Shown: positions 1 through 9,028 of the stretch, piece after piece
How positions within the stretch are numbered: position 1 is the first letter of the stretch
Layout of the letters: each line of letters begins with the position of its first letter
Origin: Bacilli bacterium
GTDB lineage: Bacteria; Bacillota_I; Bacilli_A; RF39; UBA660
DNA length: 34,191 nt
Direction of reading: 5' to 3'
Assembly (NCBI GenBank): GCA_017617435.1
Contig: JAFZWF010000001.1
Location: 1 to 34,191, forward strand
Program-made: the position numbers and the translations under genes
The notes under the pieces: model-generated
What the model saw: only the letters and a program-made list of their open reading frames with translations
What the model was told of the DNA's origin: nothing
The model's database searches: none

Positions 1-569
1 TTTTATATAATAAAACTGATTCATCAACTTATAAAACATATAAAAAAGTTGAATCATCAGGTGATTACTATATTGTTCAAAACGAAAATGGAGAATACGG
101 TGTTATAACTATTGGTGAAGACATAACACAAGTCTTTGACGAAAAGTTTAAAAGTATTAAATATAATGCTGGCGATGGTAACTTTGTAGTTTCTGAAAAA
201 AATGTTAGTTATGTTGCTGATGCAAGTGGTAATAAATTAACAAGTGATTATACTGCCGAAATTGTTGAATATAATGATAAATTTATTGTTACAAAAAGTG
301 GTAATGAATATCATGTGTTTAACTACAACAATCGTGAGTACTTAACGGAGTACTATAATGGTAAACGTATATTTATTGAACTTGTTGGTAATTATGTTGG
401 TGTTATAACTAATAATTATGAATATCAAGTATTTGATTTTACATATGCAACAAGACTTCTAGGCTCAGTTAAACTTGATGAAGGTAACACAACAACAAGA
501 TCTAGAATTGTTGATAATAAAATAGAAATTTATGACGGAGATGCCGTTTTAAAAACTATTGATTTATAA
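1..569 (+). CDS. WG-repeat-like protein, 3' end only
   Basis: The reading frame is open from base 3 to the stop at 567-569, so this is the C-terminal part (about 188 residues) of a longer protein whose start lies outside the window. The visible part is built of short beta-strand-like units rich in Tyr, Asn, Gly and Val. One unit reads ENGEYGVITIGEDITQVFDE, which resembles WG (beta-propeller-like) repeats, where a Gly-Val or Gly-Leu pair follows a short N-G turn. There is no membrane segment in the visible part. The last ~10 bases of coding sequence overlap the -35 region of the valine T-box promoter, and no separate terminator follows, so its transcript probably runs into the T-box terminator. 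Function is unknown; the WG resemblance is weak and made by eye. Confidence 0.7.
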   Translation, partial: LYNKTDSSTYKTYKKVESSGDYYIVQNENGEYGVITIGEDITQVFDEKFKSIKYNAGDGNFVVSEKNVSYVADASGNKLTSDYTAEIVEYNDKFIVTKSGNEYHVFNYNNREYLTEYYNGKRIFIELVGNYVGVITNNYEYQVFDFTYATRLLGSVKLDEGNTTTRSRIVDNKIEIYDGDAVLKTIDL

Positions 570-587
570 AAAATAATTTAATATAAT
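559..587 (+). promoter_or_regulatory. Promoter of the valine T-box / dut-valS operon
   Basis: A -35 box TTGATT (559-564) and a -10 box TATAAT (582-587) are separated by exactly 17 bases, a good sigma-A-type promoter. Transcription should start near 594, just before the T-box stem I. The -35 box overlaps the last codons of the upstream gene. Confidence 0.75.
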
Positions 588-593
588 AACAAA

Positions 594-838
594 TGAAAAA
601 AACGAAGAACAAGAGGAGTAAGTTATGGCTTCTTTATAGAAAGGAATGCTCATCGGCTGGAAGGTATTCTAAAGTAAAGTAACTGAAGGTAGCTTGGGAG
701 TTATATATTTGAAATAATAGTAAAATATATTGTTATGTCGCATTAAGACATTTAAGGTAACTTATTAAAATTTATAAGTTATAAATTAAGGTGGTACCAC
801 GAATAGATTCGTCCTTATATGGATGAATCTATTTTTTT
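594..838 (+). promoter_or_regulatory. Valine-specific T-box riboswitch leader
   Basis: The T-box motif AAGGTGGTACCACG is at 788-801. Stem I can be traced: CAAG (about 609-612) pairs with CTTG (693-696), the loop-E-type AGTA lies on the 5' side, and GTTA pairs with TAAC above it. On the 3' side the order GAA-G-GTA-G (685-692) matches the GAA-N-specifier-purine layout of known T-boxes, giving specifier GTA (689-691), a valine codon. The bulge TGGT pairs with an ACCA tRNA end. The leader precedes dut and valS, so low charged tRNA-Val should allow antitermination. The specifier agrees with the downstream synthetase, which supports the reading strongly. Confidence 0.93.
802..838 (+). terminator. 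T-box intrinsic terminator (valine leader)
   Basis: A 13-bp stem, AATAGATTCGTCC (802-814) with GGATGAATCTATT (821-833), has one G-U pair and a 6-base loop and is followed by a T run to 838. The 5' arm begins directly after the T-box motif, as needed for competition with the antiterminator. Confidence 0.92.
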
Positions 839-863
839 ATTAATTAAGGGATAGTGATAAATT

Positions 864-1304
864 ATGAAAATAAATATTAAAAAATTAAGAGAAGATGCAA
901 TTATTCCAACAAAAGGAACAACTAAATCAGCAGGTCTTGATTTATATGCTTTACTTGAAGATTCTAAAAAAGTAATTCCTTCTGGAAAAACTGTAAAAAT
1001 AAATACTGGTTTAGCTGTAGAAATACCAGATGGATATTTTGCTGGTATATTTGCAAGAAGTGGTATTGCAACCAAAAGAGGTTTAAGACCTGCAAACTGT
1101 GTTGGTGTTATTGATAGTGATTATCGTGGGGAAATAATTATTGCTATTCATAATGATAGTGACATTGATGAAGAAATATTAAATAAAGAGCGAGTCGCTC
1201 AAATGGTTATAATGCCTTATTTAGATGTGGAATTTAATGAGGTTGATGATTTAAGTTCATCTGATAGAGATCATGGTGGATTTGGATCAACTGGAACTAA
1301 ATAA
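864..1304 (+). CDS. dut: dUTP diphosphatase (dUTPase), trimeric type
   Basis: This enzyme hydrolyses dUTP to dUMP and pyrophosphate, keeping uracil out of DNA and supplying dUMP for thymidylate synthesis. The 146-residue protein has all five motifs of the homotrimeric family in order: SAGLDLYA (about 22-29), [11 protein letters not shown] (about 64-74), [11 protein letters not shown] (about 82-92), [12 protein letters not shown] (about 110-121) and the C-terminal arm [10 protein letters not shown]. The length is normal for the family. The start is ATG 864 with an AAGGGA ribosome site at about 847-852. It is the first gene behind the valine T-box, and valS begins 19 bases after its stop, so the two are almost certainly cotranscribed. 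That puts dUTPase under valine-tRNA control, which is unusual. Confidence 0.96.
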   Translation: MKINIKKLREDAIIPTKGTTKSAGLDLYALLEDSKKVIPSGKTVKINTGLAVEIPDGYFAGIFARSGIATKRGLRPANCVGVIDSDYRGEIIIAIHNDSDIDEEILNKERVAQMVIMPYLDVEFNEVDDLSSSDRDHGGFGSTGTK

Positions 1305-1323
1305 AGAAAGAAGGAAAAAAATT

Positions 1324-3846
1324 ATGTTAGATACAAAATATAATCATATTGATGTTGAAAAAGATAAATATAATAGTTGGAAAGAAAATAATTATTTTCT
1401 TGCTGGAGATGAAAACAAAACACCTTTTTGTATGGTTATTCCACCTCCAAATGTAACAGGTGTTTTACATATTGGTCATGCTTTAGATACAGCTTTACAA
1501 GACATTATTATTAGGTATAAAAGAATGCAAGGTTTTGATACTTTATGGCTTCCTGGCATGGATCATGCTGCTATTGCAACCGAAGCTAAAGTTGTTGATA
1601 GATTAAAAAATAAAGGTATTAATAAGTATGAATATGGAAGAGAAAAATTCTTGGAAGCTTGCTGGGATTGGACTAATGAACATGGAAGTGTTATAAGAGA
1701 GCAGTGGGCTAAACTTGGATTATCGCTTGATTACACTCGAGAAAGATTTACTCTAGATGAAGGCTTAAATAAAGCTGTAACTAAAGTGTTTGTAGATTTT
1801 TATAATAAAGGAATTATTTATCGTGGTGAAAAGATAATTAACTGGGATCCAGAGGCACAAACTGCACTTTCAAACGAAGAAGTATTATATCAAGATGATA
1901 AAGGAGCATTTTATCATATTAAATATATTATTTCTGGTACAAATGATTATTTAGATGTTGCAACAACAAGACCAGAAACTTTATTTGGTGATACTGCTGT
2001 TGCTGTTAATCCTGATGATGATAGATATAAACATTTAATAGGTAAAAATGTAATTCTTCCTGTTGTTAATAAAGAAATACCTATTATAGGTGATGAACAT
2101 GCTGATCCTGAATTTGGTACTGGTGTAGTTAAAATAACTCCTGCACATGACCCTAATGACTTTGAAGTTGGTGAAAGACATAATTTAGAGAGAATAGTTG
2201 TAATGAATCCTGATGCAACAATGAATGCTAATGCTGGTAAGTATGAAGGTATGAGCAGAGAAAAATGTCGTGAAGGATTATTAAAAGATTTAGAAAAAGA
2301 TGGACTTTTACTTTCTGTAGAACCTATGATTCACTCAGTAGGTCACTCTGAAAGAACTGGAGTTATGGTTGAACCATATTTATCTAAACAATGGTTTGTT
2401 AAAATGGATACACTAGCAAATAGAGTACTTGAATTTCAAAAAGATAAAGATAAAAAAGTTAACTTTGTTCCTGAAAGATTTGAAAAACACTTAAATCACT
2501 GGATGGAGATTCAACATGACTGGTGTATATCTCGTCAACTTTGGTGGGGTCATAGAATACCTGCTTGGTATAAAGGTGATGAAATATATGTTGGTATGGA
2601 TAAACCAGATGGTGATGGATGGGTTCAAGATAATGATGTTTTAGACACTTGGTTCTCATCTGCTTTATGGCCATTTAGCACATTAGGTTGGCCAGAAGAA
2701 ACTAGTGATTTTAAAAGATATTTTCCTAATGACTGTTTAGTTACTGGATTTGATATTATTTTCTTCTGGGTTGCAAGAATGGTATTCCAATCAGAAGAAC
2801 TTAATGGCGTTAGACCTTTTAAAGATTGTGTAATTCATGGACTTGTTCGTGATAAAGAAGGTCGTAAGATGTCTAAATCACTTGGTAATGGTGTAGATCC
2901 AATGGATATGATAGAAAAATATGGAGCTGATGCTCTAAGACATTATTTAACTACAGATGTTGCAGCAGGGACTGATTTAAATTTTGATGAAGACAAAATC
3001 AAATCAACATGGAATTATATTAACAAAATTTGGAATGCTTCAAGATTTGTTTTAATGAATATTGAAGGTTTAAATGACATCAGTTTTGAAAATTTAAAAG
3101 ATATTGATAAATGGATTTTAACAAAATATAACAAAATCATAAAAAACGTAACAAAACATATGGATAAGTATGATTTTAATATTGTTGGTTCTGAACTATA
3201 TAATTTTGTTTATGATGATTTCTGCTCAAATTACATTGAAATGGCTAAATTTAGTTTAGAAGATAAAACAACAAAATCTGTACTTTGTTATGTACTTACT
3301 GGTATTTTAAAAATGCTTCATCCATTTATGCCATTTGTTACTGAAGAAATATATCAAATGCTTCCAATTAAAGATGCTGAATCAATTATGATTTCTAAAT
3401 ATCCTGTTTATGATAAAACTAATGTATATTTAGAAGATGAAATTATTGTTGATGATATGATTGAATTCATTAAGGCATTTAGAAATGTTAAAAAAGAAAA
3501 TAACATACCTAAAGAAATGAAGATTAGATTTGAACAAGGATCTAATGATTTAATTAATAAAATATTAAAACTTGATGAATGTATAACTAGTGAAGAACTT
3601 GATATTAATTCATATAATGTAATATCAAAAAACATAAAAGCTGTTATTTATTATAAAAAAGAAGAAACTGAAGCTGATAAACAAGCAAAAAATAAAGAAA
3701 TTGAAAGTCTTAGGGCTTCAATTGAAAGAAGAAAGAATCTTCTTTCTAATGAAAACTACGTAAATAAGGCACCTAAAGACCTTGTTGAAAAAGAAAAAGA
3801 AACTTTAAAACAAGAAGAAGAAAAACTTTCAATTTTACTAGGTTAA
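1324..3846 (+). CDS. valS: Valine--tRNA ligase
   Basis: This class I synthetase attaches valine to tRNA-Val in the cytoplasm. With the start at ATG 1324 it is 840 residues, somewhat shorter than typical Firmicute ValRS. The HIGH signature is at about 49-52 within [13 protein letters not shown], and KMSKS is at about 515-519. The CP1 editing region lies between them, with [12 protein letters not shown] visible. The C-terminus ends in a charged coiled coil (about 790-840) typical of ValRS. An in-frame ATG at 1273 exists, but it lies inside dut and lacks a ribosome site; ATG 1324 follows AGAAAGAAGGA. The gene is second in the T-box operon and is followed by a strong terminator at 3865-3898. Confidence 0.97.
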   Translation: MLDTKYNHIDVEKDKYNSWKENNYFLAGDENKTPFCMVIPPPNVTGVLHIGHALDTALQDIIIRYKRMQGFDTLWLPGMDHAAIATEAKVVDRLKNKGINKYEYGREKFLEACWDWTNEHGSVIREQWAKLGLSLDYTRERFTLDEGLNKAVTKVFVDFYNKGIIYRGEKIINWDPEAQTALSNEEVLYQDDKGAFYHIKYIISGTNDYLDVATTRPETLFGDTAVAVNPDDDRYKHLIGKNVILPVVNKEIPIIGDEHADPEFGTGVVKITPAHDPNDFEVGERHNLERIVVMNPDATMNANAGKYEGMSREKCREGLLKDLEKDGLLLSVEPMIHSVGHSERTGVMVEPYLSKQWFVKMDTLANRVLEFQKDKDKKVNFVPERFEKHLNHWMEIQHDWCISRQLWWGHRIPAWYKGDEIYVGMDKPDGDGWVQDNDVLDTWFSSALWPFSTLGWPEETSDFKRYFPNDCLVTGFDIIFFWVARMVFQSEELNGVRPFKDCVIHGLVRDKEGRKMSKSLGNGVDPMDMIEKYGADALRHYLTTDVAAGTDLNFDEDKIKSTWNYINKIWNASRFVLMNIEGLNDISFENLKDIDKWILTKYNKIIKNVTKHMDKYDFNIVGSELYNFVYDDFCSNYIEMAKFSLEDKTTKSVLCYVLTGILKMLHPFMPFVTEEIYQMLPIKDAESIMISKYPVYDKTNVYLEDEIIVDDMIEFIKAFRNVKKENNIPKEMKIRFEQGSNDLINKILKLDECITSEELDINSYNVISKNIKAVIYYKKEETEADKQAKNKEIESLRASIERRKNLLSNENYVNKAPKDLVEKEKETLKQEEEKLSILLG

Positions 3847-3864
3847 AAAATAGTTAATATTATG

Positions 3865-3898
3865 AAAAAATTAGCAATAAAAATTGCTAATTTTTTTT
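3865..3898 (+). terminator. Terminator after valS
   Basis: The stem TTAGCAAT (3871-3878) pairs with ATTGCTAA (3883-3890) around an AAAA loop and is followed by eight T. The preceding A run can extend the stem into the T run. It ends the dut-valS transcript. Confidence 0.92.
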
Positions 3899-3927
3899 CG
3901 AAAATTCTATTAAATTGACATAATTAA

Positions 3928-3936
3928 TGGTATAAT
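3928..3936 (+). promoter_or_regulatory. Extended -10 promoter of the unknown five-gene operon
   Basis: TGGTATAAT is a perfect extended -10 element (TG at 3928-3929, TATAAT at 3931-3936). No good -35 box lies 16-18 bases upstream. A consensus TTGACA at 3915-3920 is only 10 bases from the -10, too close to work as its -35. A start near 3943 would give a leader of about 70 bases. Confidence 0.6.
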
Positions 3937-4012
3937 TTATTTGTACTATAGGCTAGTTTATGTATCTACATATTTTTAGAAAATTTATAATCATTTGAAA
4001 TGAGGAATCACA

Positions 4013-6883
4013 ATGGATCAATTAATTAGACTTATTGATAAAAAAATAGAAAGTATCGAAAAAAATAATGCTGAATTAAGTGCAAGAATAAAAGATAATT
4101 ATGAAAGAATTAGATTTTTTAATAATTGTCGATCAAATATAAATTTGGTTGATGATTCTTTAATTGATGAGATGTTTGAATTAAATGATTCTAATTCTAA
4201 AGATTTTGATTTCATAAAATTTATCATTTCTGAGAATTTATATGATCAATTTAAAGAACAATCTCAAGTTCAAAATGCTATTGAGATGTTTGCTACGGCT
4301 GCAAGTGCAAAAATTATAAAGATTGAAGAAATAAATTCTAGTTTAAATGCTGAAAAGCAAAAATTATTTCGTACATCTTCTGAAATTAATAAATATAAAA
4401 GAAAACTAATTGATTGTTATAAAAATAAAACATTTTTTGATAAGGAATTAATTGATTTTATTACTGATCTTATTAATAACCCTGGTTCATATGATAAGGA
4501 GTTAATAGATGAATTACTATCTATTTTGAGTATTAATACTTTAAATTTAGAAAATAAAAAACAAATTGAGGAACAAAAAAATGATGTTATTTCTCAAATT
4601 GAAGATTCATTAAAAGAAGTTGTTGAAGAACCTGTTAAAGAAGAAACTCCAACTGTTTCTTTAGATGATAAAAAAACATATTCTCAAGTTTGGGATGAAC
4701 TAGCTGCAAAATATGAAATGGTTTTAGGTGGAAACTACGGAGTTTTATTTGTATGTAAAGATGGACTTTTTGGAGTATGTAGTGCTAAAACTGGTGATGT
4801 TATTATTCCTTGTAAGTGCAAAGAATATTCTGAAGCTTATAATTTATGGGGAAGTCTAAATTTTCCAACTGAAAAGGTTGAAGATGAATTATCGATAGAT
4901 CAAGTATCACAACTTTTAACAGATTATAGTGAAGAACTAGGAAATGTTGTTGATGGTAAACAAATTGAGTCTTTACTAAAAAATAGCGCTATAACTGGAA
5001 CTTTACTACAACTTTATAATATAAATAAATCTCTTGAAAATGGATCTGATAAAGATCAAGAAATGTCTCTATTAAAACAAAAACTAGAACTACAACTAAA
5101 ATTACAAGATTTATTAATAAAAGAAAGTAAAATTGAAGAAGTTTTAGAAGAAAATAAAACAGAAAATGATATATCTTTAGAAAATGATGAAAAAGTATCT
5201 GAAGAAAATGAAAAAGATGCCGTTTATAATGAATTAAAATCTAAGTTTGATCTTGTTGTAAAAGATGATGGTGGCGTTTATTTCGTATCAAAGAATAATT
5301 CATATGGTGTATATAGTTTTACTGGTGAAGAAATAATGCCATGTCAATATAAAGAATACTCTGAAGCATATCATTATTGGAGTAATCTAGGATTCCCTAG
5401 ATCACCAATAGAAGAAGAAATCAATCCTCCTATTGATGAATTAGATGAAGAACTTACAACAACTGATGAAGAAAAAAGTGTATATAATGATGATATTGAA
5501 AAGAACAATAGATTACGTAATGTAAGAAGAATTCATCATGGTGGAGTAACTACTGAAGTTAATAAAACAATTTATCCAAGTGTTTATGCTGATACTCCTT
5601 CAAAAAAAGAAACTAAAAAAGATTTTTATAATCCTGATAATGAAAAAAATATGCTTAAAGATTTCCCGAATTTAACAGAAGATCAAATTGCTATTGTTGA
5701 AAATATTAATAATCCTAGAACAATTGATGTAATAAGAGATGCTATTGATAAATTTGTTAAAACTAAGAAACCAAATCTAATTTTAACTAACGAATATATC
5801 ATTAAATTCGTTAAAGTTTGTTTATTTAATGAATGTTCTTCTCTAAATATGATTGAAAGAGAAGCACTATTTAACGATTTATATAAACTACATAACGAAT
5901 CAATTTTAGCAGTTGAATTCTTATATCAATTATATGCTATGAATAAAAATGTTAATACTAAAGAAGAAGCAGGTAATAGACTTGGTAGATTCTTTGGTAA
6001 ATATAGAAAAATATTTGAAAAATATGATTATGAAATTAGAAGTGGAATAATTCCTAGACCTAATTATAATAAAAATGTTCAAAAATCTTCTTTAAATGAT
6101 ATTAATGATATTTTTCAACCAATTTTTGAAGATAGAAATGAGAAAGTAGAAGAACCTATTATTAGCAAAAATGAATCTGTTAAAGAAGAAACTAAAGATG
6201 TTCCAATAGATAATGCTAATAATATGGTTTTTGACAAAAACTTTAATGCTGAGGTAGAAGAATTAAAATTATCAAAAAGTTTAATGAGTGATGATTTATC
6301 ATTTATTCAAGATTGTTATTTAAAATGGGTAGAAAAAGTTGTTGGGTCAAAAGAAATTTATCAGAATAATCAAGAATTCTACGACAGAATTACTAATAAA
6401 AAGAATTATTTTTCAGATATAGAAAAAATTCTTAAAGATTTTTCTAAAACTCTATCAAATGAAAGTGATGATACAAGGGCTTTTTATCCGCTTATTTATG
6501 CACATGGGTTAAAGCTTACATTAAACTATAATCCATCAAATTTATTATATAATTTCAATACTCTTTTATATTATGATCGAATTTTGTTACATCAATTTGG
6601 TGATGAATCAAGAAATGAAAATTATATTTATTACTTAGAAGATTATGCAAGAGCAAATAATGATAATGCTTTCCTTGAAGTTATTAATTATATGAAATCA
6701 ATTAATAAAGATGAATTAATTAATCTTCCTAAATATAGTGATTTAAAAACAATTCAAGATGACATAGTTATTTTAATTGTTTCTGAACAAATGAGTTTAG
6801 TTAAAGCAAGACATATTATGAAAATGGTTCAACAATTTAAAGAATCAGCTGAGCAAGCAAAGAATAAGAGTGTATCTCGATAG
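4013..6883 (+). CDS. Unknown 956-residue helical protein with a duplicated WG-like module
   Basis: I do not recognise this family. Residues 1 to about 210 are helical and charged, probably partly coiled coil. Two similar modules follow, at about 223-285 and 405-462. Both run from a YxxLxxxF-type helix through a Gly-rich beta stretch to a near-identical end: IIPCKCKEYSEAYNLWGSL and IMPCQYKEYSEAYHYWSNL, then a Phe-Pro. The G-V and I-x-P features resemble WG repeats. A long acidic linker and a mainly helical C-terminal third (from about 560) follow. No signal peptide, membrane segment or catalytic motif is visible, so it is probably cytoplasmic. The start is ATG 4013 behind GAGGAA. It is the first gene of an operon of five, all of them unrecognised, with its own promoter. 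Confidence 0.85.
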   Translation: MDQLIRLIDKKIESIEKNNAELSARIKDNYERIRFFNNCRSNINLVDDSLIDEMFELNDSNSKDFDFIKFIISENLYDQFKEQSQVQNAIEMFATAASAKIIKIEEINSSLNAEKQKLFRTSSEINKYKRKLIDCYKNKTFFDKELIDFITDLINNPGSYDKELIDELLSILSINTLNLENKKQIEEQKNDVISQIEDSLKEVVEEPVKEETPTVSLDDKKTYSQVWDELAAKYEMVLGGNYGVLFVCKDGLFGVCSAKTGDVIIPCKCKEYSEAYNLWGSLNFPTEKVEDELSIDQVSQLLTDYSEELGNVVDGKQIESLLKNSAITGTLLQLYNINKSLENGSDKDQEMSLLKQKLELQLKLQDLLIKESKIEEVLEENKTENDISLENDEKVSEENEKDAVYNELKSKFDLVVKDDGGVYFVSKNNSYGVYSFTGEEIMPCQYKEYSEAYHYWSNLGFPRSPIEEEINPPIDELDEELTTTDEEKSVYNDDIEKNNRLRNVRRIHHGGVTTEVNKTIYPSVYADTPSKKETKKDFYNPDNEKNMLKDFPNLTEDQIAIVENINNPRTIDVIRDAIDKFVKTKKPNLILTNEYIIKFVKVCLFNECSSLNMIEREALFNDLYKLHNESILAVEFLYQLYAMNKNVNTKEEAGNRLGRFFGKYRKIFEKYDYEIRSGIIPRPNYNKNVQKSSLNDINDIFQPIFEDRNEKVEEPIISKNESVKEETKDVPIDNANNMVFDKNFNAEVEELKLSKSLMSDDLSFIQDCYLKWVEKVVGSKEIYQNNQEFYDRITNKKNYFSDIEKILKDFSKTLSNESDDTRAFYPLIYAHGLKLTLNYNPSNLLYNFNTLLYYDRILLHQFGDESRNENYIYYLEDYARANNDNAFLEVINYMKSINKDELINLPKYSDLKTIQDDIVILIVSEQMSLVKARHIMKMVQQFKESAEQAKNKSVSR

Positions 6884-6903
6884 ATTTTTTGGAGGTGAAA
6901 TAT

Positions 6904-8697
6904 ATGACTGATAATATAAAATACTTAATAAAAGAAATAGATGAATATATTAAAAGAAATAGTGAAGATTCAAAAAATCTAGACAACGATCTTTCATCTT
7001 TAATTAATGAACTAAATAATATTATTTCATCAAGCACATATAATGCTGATAAACTTGCTGGTTTAAGTGAATTAAATCAAGAAGTTTTAACTCAAGATGA
7101 AATATCTATAATTAAATATTTTTCAGTAATTGGAAATATAAATAAAGATGAACAAAATATTTCACATATTGATATTACTGCTTCTCAAATTGATATATTA
7201 AAAAATATCAAAAATAGATTAGAAGATATTATCAAAAGTAGTAGTATTGTAGATAGTATAAAAGAAATTAAAAATGATTTAATTTCTAATCCAACAGGAA
7301 TTGATGTTGATAATCTAAAACAATTATTTGAAATACTAGATTTATCTTACGATCTTCAATGTAAAATTATTTTAGATTTATTAAATGTTACTGTTAGAGG
7401 TAATGAAATAGAAAATAGTATTAATGGTTTTGATGAAAGTAAAGTTGAAGAAAAACCTGTTAATCAAGACGAATCCAATAACCTTTCTTACAAAGAACGT
7501 GTTGATGTACTTGAAAATATAATGAATATAGAAAATTCAAGTGTTAAAACTGATGTTAAAGATTCTTTAGAAGAAGAACAAAGTAATTTAGAACGTATAA
7601 GATCATTAGTTAAAAAGCATGAACTTAATTTAGAAGGAATTCTTCATGATATATCTCTTGATGAAGCTCTTGAATCTATTCCAACTTTATCTGAACTTTC
7701 AAGATATTCATATGGTAACTTAAGTCAATATAGTAGTGATTTATTAGAAAATGTTTATCTTTTTGCAGATAATCTTACAATAAGTTCTGTTGGCGAAATT
7801 TTAAAAATCTATAAAATAGATTTTAGTGAATTTATTAAATCTCACTATAATGTACTTCTATCAAAAGGTTATTATAAAAAGTATTCAATACTATCTAATC
7901 TTTCTGAAAAAGATATGTCTCATGATGATTTTATGAATAATGTTGAATTCTTTGCTAATATGGGGCTTGATGTAGGTGAAATACTAAGACGTAGCCCATC
8001 TTCACTTACTTATGACAGTAATGTTGTTACTAATAATGCTTCGATATTATCTACGCAGTATGGAGTTAACGTTGATGAAAAGAGTGTATCTACACTTTTA
8101 AATATTTCTATTATTAGATTCTTAGATAAATTAATTGAATCTAGTGATATTGGATATGAATGGGCTAAAGATAAAACTTACTTATTACCAAAATGTAATA
8201 AAAAAGTTAATTTAGCACTTAAATTTGATAAAGATAATGTAGTTACAAATAAAGATGGAAAAGTAAATATAGATATTAAAAAGGCAACTTCTATAGGTGA
8301 TAAATATCAAGATCAACTTATTTATCCAAATTATACTCTGCCATCATTTGACTACTGTAATAAAGTTTTAAGTAAATCAAGAAGTAATTTATTTACTGAG
8401 ATTACAGATGAATTATTTAATCAAGAAAATGTTAAATTACTTGAAAATAATTTTAAAGTTGATGATGTAACTTATATTATTGATAGTTTAAGAGTTTCAA
8501 GACCTAAAGTGCTAAGAGTTCTTCAAACTTTATTAAATCAACCAGAAAAAGATATAAATGATAAAAACAGTATTAATGAAAATGAAGTTATTTATGCTCT
8601 TAGTTACGAATCTTTATTATCTGCTAGAGATGGTTTAATTGTTGCTAATTATAAAAAATATGTTAGCAATCATGAAAGGGTAAGAAACGATGGATAA
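6904..8697 (+). CDS. Unknown 597-residue helical protein with mTERF-like stretch
   Basis: This family is not recognised. The start is ATG 6904 behind GGAGG (6891-6895); a TTG further upstream is in frame but overlaps that ribosome site. Residues 1 to about 170 form a helical region containing SQIDILKNIKNRLEDI, which closely resembles NQIEYLKNIVESLRRF in the last gene of the operon. After an acidic linker, the part around 343-390 reads like helical-repeat sequence, with FFANMGLDVGEILRRSPSSL followed by another Asn-rich helix and a YGV turn; this recalls the mTERF repeat pattern but is an inference from spacing alone. No membrane segment or enzyme motif is seen. The 3' end overlaps the next gene by 8 bases, indicating translational coupling. 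Confidence 0.82.
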   Translation: MTDNIKYLIKEIDEYIKRNSEDSKNLDNDLSSLINELNNIISSSTYNADKLAGLSELNQEVLTQDEISIIKYFSVIGNINKDEQNISHIDITASQIDILKNIKNRLEDIIKSSSIVDSIKEIKNDLISNPTGIDVDNLKQLFEILDLSYDLQCKIILDLLNVTVRGNEIENSINGFDESKVEEKPVNQDESNNLSYKERVDVLENIMNIENSSVKTDVKDSLEEEQSNLERIRSLVKKHELNLEGILHDISLDEALESIPTLSELSRYSYGNLSQYSSDLLENVYLFADNLTISSVGEILKIYKIDFSEFIKSHYNVLLSKGYYKKYSILSNLSEKDMSHDDFMNNVEFFANMGLDVGEILRRSPSSLTYDSNVVTNNASILSTQYGVNVDEKSVSTLLNISIIRFLDKLIESSDIGYEWAKDKTYLLPKCNKKVNLALKFDKDNVVTNKDGKVNIDIKKATSIGDKYQDQLIYPNYTLPSFDYCNKVLSKSRSNLFTEITDELFNQENVKLLENNFKVDDVTYIIDSLRVSRPKVLRVLQTLLNQPEKDINDKNSINENEVIYALSYESLLSARDGLIVANYKKYVSNHERVRNDG

Positions 8698-8995
8698 TTT
8701 AAAAGGGATTGGATTTAGTGATGAACTAATTGATAAATTAATTGAAAAAGAAACTATAGTTCCTATTAGATATATGAATGATAATATAGATAATACTAGA
8801 AGTATTTTAGCGATGATTATTGATTATGGTATTCAAGATGTTAATCAATATATACTTCTTTATACAGGTCTATTTTATCAAGACTATAACAAAATAAATG
8901 AAATTATTTCAAAAACAAATATGGAAGAATTCAAAAATAAAATTAAATTAGAAGAAGATTATTTAGCTAACTATATATTTGATAATTTGAAATAA
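8690..8995 (+). CDS. Unknown 101-residue helical protein
   Basis: This small, acidic protein is not recognised. Its ATG sits inside the end of the preceding gene (ATGGATAA overlap), so the two are probably coupled. It is predicted to be all helix. The stretch NIDNTRSILAMIIDYGI followed by a second helix pair has the same Asn-x-x-x-Leu...Tyr-Gly-Ile rhythm as the repeat-like part of the upstream protein. It could therefore be a detached repeat unit or a partner protein. It has no membrane segment and no cysteine-rich motif. Its conserved place inside the operon would support reality; codon use looks like its neighbours. Confidence 0.75.
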   Translation: MDNLKGIGFSDELIDKLIEKETIVPIRYMNDNIDNTRSILAMIIDYGIQDVNQYILLYTGLFYQDYNKINEIISKTNMEEFKNKIKLEEDYLANYIFDNLK

Positions 8996-9028
8996 TTTTT
9001 ATAACAAAAAAGATTAGGATGTGCATTT

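Noticed and set aside
1273-1323. Upstream in-frame ATG for valS at 1273
   Set aside because: It lies inside dut and has no ribosome site, while ATG 1324 follows a good site and begins at the normal ValRS N-terminus.
3968-3975. Short inverted repeat TATGTA..TACATA in the leader of the unknown operon (about 3959-3972)
   Set aside because: It is too short and AT-rich to separate from chance in this base composition.
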